A stretch of 64,000 bases of DNA from Clostridium sp. CAG:288. Lineage in GTDB: Bacteria > Bacillota_I > Bacilli_A > RFN20 > CAG-288. Positions 1-8,003 of this stretch are shown one piece after another. Each line of letters opens with the position of its first letter. The first letter of the stretch is position 1. The position numbers and the translations under genes were made by a program. The notes below the pieces were generated by a model. That model did no database searches, was not told the origin of the DNA, and saw only the letters and a program-made list of their open reading frames with translations. The stretch lies in the NCBI GenBank assembly GCA_000437395.1, contig FR898166.1, forward strand, positions 1 through 64,000, read 5' to 3'.

Positions 1-1
1 A

Positions 2-715
2 ATAGGAAGCATAACAGGCCTAAATCTATATGTTTATTGTGGAAATGATCCAGTTAATATGGCTGATCCTGAGGGGTGTGCTCCTAAATGGTTACAAATA
101 GTAGGTTGGGTTGGATTTGCAATCGGAGCTACACTATGTATTGCATCAACAATAATTTTATTTTCAGGGTTAAGTACTGCTACTTTTATTGGAGCAGTAG
201 TCATTGGCGCGGCAAAAGGCTCTTTAATTGGCGCTGGAATTGGATTTGGAGTAGGTGCAGTTGTTGGTGGAGTGGGCGCCGTATTAAATGGGGAAGAATT
301 TGGAAGTAAAGAATTTTGGTCTGATTTTCTATATGGTGGAATGGCTGGTTTTGGCGTAGGTGCGATTGTTGGAGCTGTATATGGTGGCTTTTATGGGGCT
401 AATGGTTGGTATAATGCAAAAGCATTAGAATTTACAAATAGTGGGTCTTCTGAAGTCTTTTTAGGAAAAGATCCGACATACTATGAAATTGCACAAAAAT
501 ATGGTGGAACATCATTTCATGTTTCTAATGAAGTTTGGAATTCTACAGCAAGTATGAAAGGTGTTAATATGTGGAAAATAAATAAAGCTTTTTTAAAACA
601 ACAAATTGCACTTAAAAATAAATTTGTATTAACTTCATACAACATTACTGGAATGTATGCTAAAGAGGTTGCTTATGTTATGTCACATGGTGGTGTTTGG
701 GCTTTTTTAGTATAG
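2..715 (+). CDS. RHS-repeat polymorphic toxin, C-terminal end (5' truncated by window)
   Basis: The frame is open from base 2, so the first ATG (59) is internal. The opening residues read GLNLYVYCGNDPVNMADPEG, the closing part of the RHS core that precedes a variable toxin tip. After it come a hydrophobic Gly-rich stretch (roughly residues 30-125 of this fragment) that could insert in a membrane, and about 100 polar residues ending in HGGVWAFLV. In RHS proteins the segment after the DPxG motif is the exchangeable effector domain. I do not recognise this toxin family and see no catalytic motif. The gene is followed 8 bp later by a small ORF in the position of an immunity gene. The RHS call is strong; the toxic activity is inferred. 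Confidence 0.8.
   Translation: MGSITGLNLYVYCGNDPVNMADPEGCAPKWLQIVGWVGFAIGATLCIASTIILFSGLSTATFIGAVVIGAAKGSLIGAGIGFGVGAVVGGVGAVLNGEEFGSKEFWSDFLYGGMAGFGVGAIVGAVYGGFYGANGWYNAKALEFTNSGSSEVFLGKDPTYYEIAQKYGGTSFHVSNEVWNSTASMKGVNMWKINKAFLKQQIALKNKFVLTSYNITGMYAKEVAYVMSHGGVWAFLV
19..41 (+). repeat. RHS junction repeat, copy 1
   Basis: This 23-bp stretch encodes the end of the RHS core (LNLYVYC). It is identical to bases 1355-1377, where it precedes a decayed toxin tip. Such shared core DNA is the usual place of recombination between RHS tips. Confidence 0.75.
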
Positions 716-723
716 TGGCTGTT

Positions 724-1185
724 ATGAATATTGAATTGGGTAAAAAAATATTTTTTAAGTGCTATGGTAATGCGTTTGGCATTCAAAGAGAATATGGAAA
801 AGAATATAAAAAATGCAAGATTCCAAGAAAGTATGAAATTGAATGGCTTGATGAGATTAAAAATCAACTTTATGAAGCAATTAATAATTCTAGTGGAAAT
901 AAAAGATATTCGAATTTTATAAAATTATGCGACATCATTTCTTTAAATGCAGCAATAGAATTGACATGTAAATTTTTAGAAACTAATTTAGATTATTTTG
1001 AAAGACTATTGTATACAGAATATTTAAAATTATTAAATAAAAAAGTTAATAGCCATGAATTATTAAAAAAAATAAATGAAAATAAATTTATTTTAAAAAA
1101 TAATATTAATTTAGTAAAAAAAGACTCAAAATTATATATAACTTTAAAAGAAAGAGAAATTGAAGAAAGAATAAAAAGATTATAA
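724..1185 (+). CDS. Small cytosolic protein, candidate immunity protein of the RHS toxin
   Basis: The ORF encodes 153 residues from the ATG at 724 (MNIELGKK), 8 bases after the toxin stop. There is no good Shine-Dalgarno, so translation may be coupled to the upstream gene. In-frame TTG (697) and GTG (715) lie partly inside the toxin gene and are less likely starts. The protein is charged, Lys- and Asn-rich and probably mostly helical, with no signal peptide or membrane segment. I recognise no family. Position directly behind an RHS tip is the main reason to call it an immunity protein. Confidence 0.5.
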   Translation: MNIELGKKIFFKCYGNAFGIQREYGKEYKKCKIPRKYEIEWLDEIKNQLYEAINNSSGNKRYSNFIKLCDIISLNAAIELTCKFLETNLDYFERLLYTEYLKLLNKKVNSHELLKKINENKFILKNNINLVKKDSKLYITLKEREIEERIKRL

Positions 1186-1354
1186 ATAAAAAAAGAAAAT
1201 ATAAAAATGTAATATAATAAGAATGATTTTAGTGATGCAAAGAAAAACTAATATTGAGTTAATTAGTTATTTAATATGAGTTACTACTAAATAAATGACA
1301 TTTTTCTAAAATTTAAGTTAAACAGAATACATGTAAATAAAAAAGCGTAACTAT

Positions 1355-1377
1355 CCTAAATCTATATGTTTATTGTG
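1355..1377 (+). repeat. RHS junction repeat, copy 2
   Basis: Identical to 19-41. The frame continues with a few RHS-like residues (VNDSVNMMGVLP) and then stops at a TAA near 1414, so this junction is no longer joined to a working tip. Confidence 0.75.
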
Positions 1378-2024
1378 TTAATGATTCTGTGAATATGATG
1401 GGTGTTTTGCCTTAACTGTTACTGCTTTGGTATTGCTATCATTTGGGGTGTCAGCACTTGTTGGAGCTACTTTAAGTGTTATAAGTCAAGAAATTGCAAC
1501 TAATTGGCAAGATCTTAACGTGTTACAAGTTATTTGGGATGCTGGAATTGCAGGTATTGGGGGCTTTATCAATGTCTCCGCTTGGATGGGAAGCCATGAT
1601 TGCTGCAAACACTGCATTAGGATTTATAGGCTCTGTCGGTGGCCATTTAATTCAAGGGCATAATTTGTTTGGAGCAAACGATAGTGAATACTGGACTGAT
1701 ATTGGTGTTAGTACTTTTATCGGTTTAGGAATTGGCATTATCGGGGGACCAGGTGCTCAACTAGGCATGAATATAAAAGCTTTACAACAAAACTTTGTAT
1801 CTGCATATGATAATATGATAGCAACTAGCACTAAAGTAGCTTCTTGTTATTATAAAACTGTTGGTATGGTAACCATTCATATGAATAAAGCCACCATAAA
1901 ATATGGTGTTGCATTCTTAATGTATAGTAGTGCATATGCAAATATGTTAAAATTTATAACTTTATCTATTTTTAAATCAAGTATTATAACATTAGGAACA
2001 TCATGGAGAACTGCAATAATGTAA
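1355..2024 (+). pseudogene. Displaced RHS toxin-tip module, frameshifted
   Basis: After the repeated RHS junction and an early stop, two overlapping frames together spell one Gly-rich hydrophobic protein. The first frame, from about 1427, gives LVGATLSVISQEIATNW and then GIAGIGGFIN. The reading then moves to another frame at about 1570-1580 and continues GWEAMIAANTALGFIGSVGG to the TAA at 2022-2024. The composition matches the membrane-like stretch of RHS tips, including that of the upstream gene. The broken junction and the frameshift suggest a silent or dead cassette left by tip replacement. A sequencing error could explain the frameshift but not the junction stop. Confidence 0.65.
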
Positions 2025-2047
2025 AAATATTTTTATGGAGAAAAATA

Positions 2048-2512
2048 ATGATTAGTTTTATAAGTTTTTTAATGTATTTATTTTATACTTTGCCTTGGTA
2101 TTGAAATTAATAGGAATAAAAAATGGAATAACATTTTTTATCCAAAGTCAAGGTTAAATAGTAAAGGTATTACTACTATATATTGTATATCATTCGTTTA
2201 TATGACATTTTTTATGATAATTAATTTAATTATTGGTGTTATGTATTGGTATTACTTTAAGTGCTTTGACAATGTTATTAATTGCTCTCTTTTCTTCTAA
2301 AATTTGTATAGTAATTGTAGAGGAAAAAATAATAAAAAAGTTTCTTTGATAAAACAAATATTAAAATAAAAGAAATAAGAAGTATAGAAGAAGGATACTT
2401 TATCAAGATAAAATCAAAAAATAAGTTAATCAAAATTGAAACAAAGTTTTATGATTCGGGAATAATAAAAGTTAAAAATCGTTTGAGTGAAATAGGTATA
2501 TATAAAAATTAA
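2048..2512 (+). pseudogene. Decayed small membrane protein, possibly old immunity gene
   Basis: Short hydrophobic and basic coding stretches follow each other in changing frames: MISFISFLMYLFYTLPWY then a stop; a segment containing SFVYMTFFMIINLIIGVMYW; and a basic tail with GYFIKIKSKNKLIKIE that ends at 2510-2512. This looks like one membrane protein broken by several indels. Its place behind the decayed toxin tip suggests the partner immunity gene, but no family is recognised. Confidence 0.4.
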
Positions 2513-2806
2513 AGACAAAGTACTTTTACAATGACACAATGTGAATTTATTTTGATATTGTATTTGCATTAGTTGATGTTTATATTGGGAAATTAAAAAT
2601 TGAATAAATGTCAAAGGTACTTAATATTTAAATACAATTAACAAAGGTTAATATTTTGATCAAAATATATCGTCGATATTGACATTTCAGCTATTAAGTT
2701 GGATTTACTTGCAATTAAAACAATTCTATAAGATACGTGTGGATTTAGAATTATTACTAATATAATTAATAATAGCTTTTGAGGTTAAAATTTATCAAGA
2801 TAAACA
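2513..2806. other. AT-rich stretch without recognisable gene
   Basis: Several stops in all frames and no ribosome binding site with a credible ORF. It is probably further decay of the RHS-associated region. Confidence 0.5.
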
Positions 2807-2854
2807 AAAGACTTTAAAGCAATGAATTATATAGTTCAAAGCCTTAAAGTCTTT
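2807..2854 (-). terminator. Terminator of the DUF2188 gene
   Basis: An inverted repeat (AAAGACTTTAA.GC and GCCTTAAAGTCTTT) lies just 3' of the minus-strand gene that ends at 2859. The arms are long and AT-rich. Confidence 0.6.
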
Positions 2855-2858
2855 ATTA

Positions 2859-3056
2859 CTATTTAGAACTTTGTTTGTTATCGTAATCCATGATGTATAA
2901 GTCAGCACCATGTTCGTTAGCATATTTTCTAGCAGCTTTGACAGCTGAGGCTTTTGAATCATAGTGTTGCTTCATGGTCTTTCCATTAGGAGAAACAATT
3001 TCCCAGTTATGTTCTTCCTTACATGGTCTACATATTACTTTAGTTTTGTTAGTCAT
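2859..3056 (-). CDS. DUF2188-like small protein
   Basis: A 65-residue protein. Residues about 17-60 have the DUF2188 pattern: a W-x-V-like strand (NWEIVSPNGKT), then a helix rich in Ala and Lys (SKASAVKAARKYANEHGADL) and a final strand (LYIMDY). Two cysteines near the N-terminus (CRPC) are an extra feature. Proteins of this type are small cytosolic proteins of unknown function. The AGGA-type site just upstream of the ATG and a terminator behind it suggest a monocistronic gene. Confidence 0.7.
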   Translation of the reverse strand: MTNKTKVICRPCKEEHNWEIVSPNGKTMKQHYDSKASAVKAARKYANEHGADLYIMDYDNKQSSK

Positions 3057-3128
3057 ATTTAATCCTTTCTTGAAGCTTCATTATTATGTTGGCAAAAGAA
3101 AGTGAAAATATACTAAATATTAAAAAAA

Positions 3129-3150
3129 TCTGGTACTTTACAGTACCAGA
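3129..3150 (-). terminator. Terminator of tRNA-Arg
   Basis: A perfect hairpin (TCTGGTACT / AGTACCAGA, 4-base loop) is followed on the minus strand by a run of seven T, 14 bases downstream of the tRNA 3' end. It also has T-rich sequence on the other side and could act in both directions. Confidence 0.85.
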
Positions 3151-3163
3151 CATTTTTTCAAAA

Positions 3164-3240
3164 TGGTGATCCAAGAGAGACTCGAACTCCCGGCCCACAG
3201 CTTAGAAGGCTGTTGCTCTATCCAACTGAGCTATTGGACC
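3164..3240 (-). tRNA. tRNA-Arg (anticodon TCT), CCA encoded
   Basis: The minus strand folds into a full cloverleaf. The acceptor arm is GGTCCAA with TTGGATC, the D arm contains AGCTCAGTTGGATAGAGC, the anticodon stem ACAGC/GCTGT encloses CTTCTAA, and the T arm contains GGGAGTTCGAGTCTCTC. The 3' CCA is encoded. Anticodon TCT reads AGA, the main Arg codon in this AT-rich window. Confidence 0.96.
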
Positions 3241-3470
3241 ATCAGCGTATTATATGATAGTATTTTTCAAGATTAAAATCAAGCTTTATTTTTAGAAATG
3301 TTTATTTAAGTTAAATGGAACATTCATTGCTTGATTAAAAAAGTGTTAATTTGGATTGAATAGGTCGTTTTGATATGTAAAGTAAGCTTGTTTACTAGTA
3401 TATATGAACTCTTTTTGATATAATCGATTGGTAAGGCATAAATTTATATGTTTACCAGATAGGAGCAAAT

Positions 3471-3650
3471 ATGATAGATCCATGGCGCGATAAACCTATG
3501 AAAAAAAGACCTGAAGGTGAAAGAAAGTTTTCTTTGAAAAATCCAGTTGATAGAACTTTATTCTTTATAATTGGAGGAATAGCTTTGGTCTTAATTGTTA
3601 TCATAGTTATTTTACTTGTGTTATTTTTACCAGATTTGCTTAAGAAATAA
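3471..3650 (+). CDS. Small single-pass membrane protein (59 residues)
   Basis: Starts at ATG 3471 with AGGAG 5 bases upstream and ends 14 bp before nrnA, so it is probably the first gene of the nrnA/ABC-F operon. The first 30 residues are charged (MIDPWRDKPMKKRPEGE). One strong membrane helix follows (FFIIGGIALVLIVIIVILLV) with a short tail ending in LLKK. A TATAAT box sits at 3419-3424. No family recognised. Confidence 0.75.
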   Translation: MIDPWRDKPMKKRPEGERKFSLKNPVDRTLFFIIGGIALVLIVIIVILLVLFLPDLLKK

Positions 3651-3664
3651 AAAGGAGAATGTTT

Positions 3665-4639
3665 ATGTTTTTTGATGCTAAAGTAATTAATAAACAATTT
3701 AAAAGTTTATTAAAGAAAATTAAAGATTTCGATAAAATTGTTATTTATCGTCACGAGATGCCAGACTTTGATGCTTTTGGAACTCAAATGGGATTATATT
3801 ATTGGATTAAAGATAACTTCCCACTAAAAGAAGTTCATTATGTTGGTGATTCACATAGAACATTTGTCCCTGATCTTTTCCCAGAACCACAAGTTTTGGA
3901 TGAATCTTGGTATGATCAAAATGAACACTTAGCTATTGTAGTCGATACTGCCACAGTTGATAGAATTGCTGACAGACATATTGAAAAAGCTAAGTATGTT
4001 ATTAAGCTTGATCATCATATAAATGTCGATCATTATGCTAATGAAGAGATAGTTTATGATAAATTTGCTGCTGCAAGTGAATTGTTAGCTTTATTTGTAA
4101 TGGCTCAACCAAGAAAATATATTGTATCTCAAGATGCAGCTAGAGCTTTCTATATCGGCATAATCGGTGATACAGGACGTTTCCAATATCAAGATGTTTC
4201 ACCAATGACTTTAAGACTTGCTGCTGACTTACTTGCAACAGGTATTGATAAAACTGAAATTTATAATCAAATGTATAAGTCTTCTTTAAGACAACTTAAT
4301 TTCTTAAAGTTTGTTTTAAACAATTATAAAGTATCTGAAAAAGGTACTTGTTACTATGTTTTAACTGATGAAGATTTAAAGAGATTAGATATTGAAGTAA
4401 CAGAAGGTAAATTACATATTAATACATTTAGAAATGTCGAAGGTGTAACTTCTGTTGTCAGTGTTACTGAAGATAAAGCTAATGGCGAATGGAGAGTCTC
4501 ACTTCGTTCTGCTCACAAAGTTATCGTTAATGTTGCTCAACAATTTAATGGTGGCGGTCATGAATATGCTGCTGGGGCTAAACTTAAATCACTCGATGAA
4601 TTGCCAGCACTTATTAAGGCCCTTGATGAGGCAGAATAA
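3665..4639 (+). CDS. nrnA: DHH/DHHA1 phosphoesterase, NrnA-type nanoRNase/pAp phosphatase
   Basis: A cytosolic enzyme that degrades 2-5 nt RNA oligomers and, in many species, pAp. The DHH domain shows RHEMPDFDAFGTQ near the N-terminus, VVDTATVDR, the KLDHHINVDHY signature and GIIGDTGRFQYQ. The DHHA1 domain ends with the nucleic-acid-binding FNGGGHEYAAGA. Length (324 residues) is normal. I chose ATG 3665 over 3659 because AAGGAG at 3652-3657 is too close to 3659. The stop overlaps the next ATG by one base, so the two genes are translationally coupled. In Bacilli NrnA-type enzymes are linked to the last step of c-di-GMP breakdown (pGpG and short oligonucleotides). Confidence 0.9.
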   Translation: MFFDAKVINKQFKSLLKKIKDFDKIVIYRHEMPDFDAFGTQMGLYYWIKDNFPLKEVHYVGDSHRTFVPDLFPEPQVLDESWYDQNEHLAIVVDTATVDRIADRHIEKAKYVIKLDHHINVDHYANEEIVYDKFAAASELLALFVMAQPRKYIVSQDAARAFYIGIIGDTGRFQYQDVSPMTLRLAADLLATGIDKTEIYNQMYKSSLRQLNFLKFVLNNYKVSEKGTCYYVLTDEDLKRLDIEVTEGKLHINTFRNVEGVTSVVSVTEDKANGEWRVSLRSAHKVIVNVAQQFNGGGHEYAAGAKLKSLDELPALIKALDEAE

Positions 4640-6225
4640 TGTTAACAATTACTGATCTTTCAATGCAGTTCGGTGGACGAACATTATTTAAAAACGTTAA
4701 TGTTAACTTTGCTAAAGGCGAATGCTATGGAATTATCGGTGCCAATGGTGCTGGTAAATCAACTTTGTTACGCATTATTTCTGGCGATTTAGAACCTACT
4801 TCTGGTCACGTTACTTTAACAGATAACGAAAGAATGTCTGTTTTAAAGCAAAACCAAGACGCTTTTGATAACGAAACAGTTTTAAGAACTGTCTTATTAG
4901 GACATAAACGTTTGGTAGAAGTAATGGATCAAAAGGAAGCTTTATATTCAAAAGCTGATTTTACTGAAGAAGATGGAATATTAGCTGGTGAATTAGAAAA
5001 CGAGTTTGCTGAACTTGGTGGTTGGGAAGCTGAAAGTGAAGCACAAACAATGCTTAACAACTTAGGTGTTTCAACTGAATTCCACGATAAACTTATGTCA
5101 GAAATTGACTCTAAATTAAAAGTTAAAGTTTTACTTGCACAAGCTTTGTTTGGTAATCCAGATATTTTGGTTTTAGATGAACCAACAAATAACCTAGATG
5201 CTTTAGCTGCTAGTTGGCTTGAAGACTTTTTAGCTGATTTTGAAAATACAATTTTAATCGTTTCTCACGATAGATATTTCTTAAATAAAGTTTGTACAAG
5301 AATTCTTGATGTTGATTATAATGAAATAAGAAGTTATATAGGTAACTATGATTTCTGGTATGAATCCAGTCAATTGTTACAACGACAAATGAAACAAGAA
5401 AACGCTAAAAAGGAAGATAAAATTAAAGAACTTCAAGACTTTATCGCTCGTTTCTCAGCTAACGCTAGTAAATCAAGACAGGCAACTTCAAGAAAGAAGT
5501 TATTAGATAAAATTACTTTAGACGATATTAAGCCTTCAAGTAGAAGATACCCATTTGTCGATTTTAAGTTCGATACTGAAATAGGTAACGATGTTTTAAC
5601 AGTTGAAGATGCTACTATTGATGGCTTCTTTAAAAACTTGTCGTTTACTTTAAGAAAAACAGATAAAGTTGCATTTATTGCTGATAATTCAGTTGCTGTA
5701 ACAAAGTTATTTAATGCATTGGCTGGCGAAGAAAAATTTGATTCAGGCAAATTTAAGTTTGGTATTACAATTAATCCAGTTTATTTCTCAAGCTCTTTAA
5801 ACGAGTTTGATGGAATTGAAGAAAATTTGGTTGACTACTTAAGACCATATAGCCCAGATCAATTAGATTCTTTTATTAGAGGATACTTAGGAAGAATGTT
5901 GTTTAGTGGTGAAGAAGCACTTAAACAAGTTAAAGTTTTATCTGGCGGAGAAAAAGTCAGATTAAAACTCTCCAAAATGATGCTTAAACCAGGCAATCTT
6001 ATGATGATGGATGATCCGACAAACCACTTAGATTTGGAATCTATCGAATCTGTTAATAGAGGACTTATGAATTATAAAGGTGTCTTGTTATTTACATCAC
6101 ACGACCACCAATTCTTAAATTCTTTAGCTAATAGAATTATCTATATCAAGGCTGATGGCACATATTACGATAAATATTGTACTTACGATGAATTCTTAGA
6201 AGAAAGAGCAAAAAAAGGATTTTAA
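4639..6225 (+). CDS. ykpA: ABC-F family ATPase, YkpA/YbiT type
   Basis: Soluble twin-ATPase protein of the ABC-F family, whose members act on ribosomes; no membrane domain. NBD1 has Walker A GANGAGKST and Walker B LVLDEPTNNLD, but its signature region reads SEIDSKLKVKV rather than LSGGE. The linker contains FSANASKSRQATSRKK. NBD2 has a degenerate Walker A (ADNSVAVTK), a good signature (LSGGEKVRLKLSK) and MMMDDPTNHLD, where the usual catalytic Glu is Asp. The overall order and many blocks match B. subtilis YkpA as I remember it, in which the NBD1 signature and NBD2 Walker A are also atypical. 528 residues, usual length. Coupled to nrnA. Confidence 0.88.
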   Translation: MLTITDLSMQFGGRTLFKNVNVNFAKGECYGIIGANGAGKSTLLRIISGDLEPTSGHVTLTDNERMSVLKQNQDAFDNETVLRTVLLGHKRLVEVMDQKEALYSKADFTEEDGILAGELENEFAELGGWEAESEAQTMLNNLGVSTEFHDKLMSEIDSKLKVKVLLAQALFGNPDILVLDEPTNNLDALAASWLEDFLADFENTILIVSHDRYFLNKVCTRILDVDYNEIRSYIGNYDFWYESSQLLQRQMKQENAKKEDKIKELQDFIARFSANASKSRQATSRKKLLDKITLDDIKPSSRRYPFVDFKFDTEIGNDVLTVEDATIDGFFKNLSFTLRKTDKVAFIADNSVAVTKLFNALAGEEKFDSGKFKFGITINPVYFSSSLNEFDGIEENLVDYLRPYSPDQLDSFIRGYLGRMLFSGEEALKQVKVLSGGEKVRLKLSKMMLKPGNLMMMDDPTNHLDLESIESVNRGLMNYKGVLLFTSHDHQFLNSLANRIIYIKADGTYYDKYCTYDEFLEERAKKGF

Positions 6226-6232
6226 TTTAATT

Positions 6233-6267
6233 AACTGTTAGAAGCAAATAGTTTCTAGCAGTTTTTT
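6233..6267 (+). terminator. Terminator of nrnA/ABC-F operon
   Basis: AACTGTTAGAA and TTCTAGCAGT form a stem with one mismatch, followed by TTTTTT, 8 bases after the ABC-F stop. Confidence 0.8.
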
Positions 6268-6280
6268 AGTGCATTTATTT

Positions 6281-6316
6281 AAACAAAAAACACTTGGCTT
6301 TAACCAAGTGCTTTTA
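6281..6316 (-). terminator. Terminator of the sugar-binding lipoprotein gene
   Basis: CACTTGG/CCAAGTG hairpin (6291-6310) followed on the minus strand by TTTTTTG. It closes the gene ending at 6335. Confidence 0.85.
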
Positions 6317-6334
6317 TGAGAAGGGAGATTTGCT

Positions 6335-7795
6335 TTACTTTGAGTTATTTGTCCAAGTTGTCCAGTTAGCTGCAACGTATGTTGAGATATCTGTGAAAGC
6401 TTGGTCAAGTTTCTTTTGACCGTTTAAGATTGAAAGGAATGGTCTATTTGCAGCTGAGCTCCAAATATCGACGTTGTTTGTTAAGAATTTTCTATCGTTA
6501 GAGAAGTTAGTAAACTTTGTATCGTAGCTGCTTCTTAAAGCGATAGCTCTTTGCATGTATGTGTCTTCGACGTTCATAGCTGAATAATCGGCTTTATAAG
6601 CTAAGAAACCGTGAGCTTGGTTGATGAAGACTTCATTACCTTCTTGGCTAATCATTAATTTAATAAATTCTTGAGCTAATTCTTTTTTAGAACTTGAGGC
6701 GGGAATAGCTATGTATTGGTCTTCACCAATAACGTATGATGTGCTTTCGCTACCAGCTTTAGCTTCAGATAAAACTGGAGTTTTCATGAGACCAAGTTCG
6801 AAATTTTCAAATGTACCAGTTTGTGTATAATTGAGTGTTTCGTTATATAACCAGTCACCGTTAAACATCATTGCAGCATAGCCGTTAACGAATGATTTTT
6901 GAGCGTTAGCAGCTGTTGTTGTATTTTGTCCTTCAACATAGTAACCAGTATTTGAACCAAAGATATTATTCCACTTTGATGTAGCTGTTTTTAATGCGTT
7001 ATAGGTTTCGTTTTTTGTAACGTTGAAGTTGTCTGGTGAATCGTATTTTAAGAAATCTTTAATTGCTTCTTTTCCAGCAATTTGGCCCCACCAGTCAAAG
7101 ACGGTATAGTCGAAGTAGTCTGTATCAGTACCAGCATAAATAAATGGTTTAACTGCTGCTGTTCCATCTGGGTCTCCTGGAACTGCGACTGGCTTTTCAA
7201 TAATTTTATCGCAGAGAGCAATTAATTGATCGTATGTTTCTGGAACGCCAGTTGTATTTGTTGAGTAGGTATTTTTTAACCATGTATCCCAACCATTTGC
7301 TTCAAACATTTTTTTGTTATAGAAGATACCGCCAATACCAGAAGTGAAAGGTAATCTGTATGTAGCTTTGCTTCCGTCACTCTTTGTGAAATAGAAAGAA
7401 TCAGCATATTCATCGTTAACCTTATCTTTAACTGTTACGCCATCAACTTCATCGTTTAAGAAATTTGTTAAATCAGCAAATTTTCCTGTAGCTGCATTTG
7501 ATTTCCAGCTGTTACCTGTTGAAATATATAAATCATCAGGATTATTTCTTGAAGCTAAGTGTTGGGAAATAATTTGTTCTGAGCTATATGAAGCTGTGAT
7601 GTGAACTTTTATTCCTTCGTGAGTTTGTTCAAATTTATTAGCTAAAGTATTGATCCATGTTTCGTTAAAACCAGCTGAATAATAAACAATTTCTAATGTA
7701 TCTTTTGAGCCACTTCCACCGCCACATGAGCTTAATCCAGCAACAACGAACATTGAAGCGAGAAGAGTAGAAGCTAATTTTGTGTATTTTTTCAT
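6335..7795 (-). CDS. Sugar ABC transporter substrate-binding lipoprotein
   Basis: The 486-residue protein begins MKKYTKLASTLLASMFVVAG with lipobox LSSC, so it is exported and lipid-anchored. The mature part is a family-1 type carbohydrate-binding fold: LEIVYYSAGFNETW, NPDDLYISTG, a closed-lobe segment GGIFYNKKMFEANGWDTW, FVNGYAAMMFNGDWL and YIAIPASSSKKELAQEFIKL. I start it at 7795 because the upstream in-frame ATG (7816) lies before the AAGGAG that serves 7795. It is transcribed away from the two permeases at 9.4-11.3 kb, with which it should form one importer. The ligand is unknown; the neighbours suggest an oligosaccharide released by GH16 enzymes. Confidence 0.9.
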   Translation of the reverse strand: MKKYTKLASTLLASMFVVAGLSSCGGGSGSKDTLEIVYYSAGFNETWINTLANKFEQTHEGIKVHITASYSSEQIISQHLASRNNPDDLYISTGNSWKSNAATGKFADLTNFLNDEVDGVTVKDKVNDEYADSFYFTKSDGSKATYRLPFTSGIGGIFYNKKMFEANGWDTWLKNTYSTNTTGVPETYDQLIALCDKIIEKPVAVPGDPDGTAAVKPFIYAGTDTDYFDYTVFDWWGQIAGKEAIKDFLKYDSPDNFNVTKNETYNALKTATSKWNNIFGSNTGYYVEGQNTTTAANAQKSFVNGYAAMMFNGDWLYNETLNYTQTGTFENFELGLMKTPVLSEAKAGSESTSYVIGEDQYIAIPASSSKKELAQEFIKLMISQEGNEVFINQAHGFLAYKADYSAMNVEDTYMQRAIALRSSYDTKFTNFSNDRKFLTNNVDIWSSAANRPFLSILNGQKKLDQAFTDISTYVAANWTTWTNNSK

Positions 7796-7845
7796 TTTCT
7801 TACTCCTTTTTTGCATTTATTAACTTTATTTAATAATACGTTGAC

Positions 7846-7874
7846 ATTATATGTTAGTTTAAATACTAAGTCAA
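7846..7874 (-). promoter_or_regulatory. Promoter of the binding-protein gene with an operator in the spacer
   Basis: On the minus strand TTGACT (7869-7874) and TATAAT (7846-7851) are 17 bp apart. The spacer is filled by the interrupted palindrome TTAGTTTAAATACTAA (7854-7869). TTAGTTT half-sites are typical for XylR/NagC-type ROK repressors, and a ROK gene lies in the opposing operon. On the plus strand TTGACA (7841-7846) and TACTAA (7864-7869) are also 17 bp apart, so a divergent promoter could share the operator. Confidence 0.7.
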
Positions 7875-7942
7875 TAAAAAAGGGGGTTACTAATGTAAAT
7901 TATTGTTTGTAAGCCTTTTAATTTGTTTTTTAACTAACTTAA

Positions 7943-7975
7943 ATATTGCGCTTACATTATCTATTGTGCTATCAT
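7943..7975 (+). promoter_or_regulatory. Putative promoter and cre-like site of the glycan operon
   Basis: TTGCGC (7946-7951) and TATCAT (7970-7975) with 18 bp spacing lie 28 bp before the GH16 gene. ATATTGCGCTTACA (7943-7956) has the right half of a CcpA cre box (RCGYTTACA) but not the left. A half-site AACTAACTTAAA lies just upstream (7932-7943). The calls are weak individually. Confidence 0.4.
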
Positions 7976-8003
7976 TTATGTGTAGAATAGCGAGGAACTT
8001 TAT

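Noticed and set aside
3452..3697. Minus-strand frame of 81 codons
   Set aside because: It is the shadow of the small membrane protein gene (3471-3650), which has a ribosome binding site and a membrane helix.
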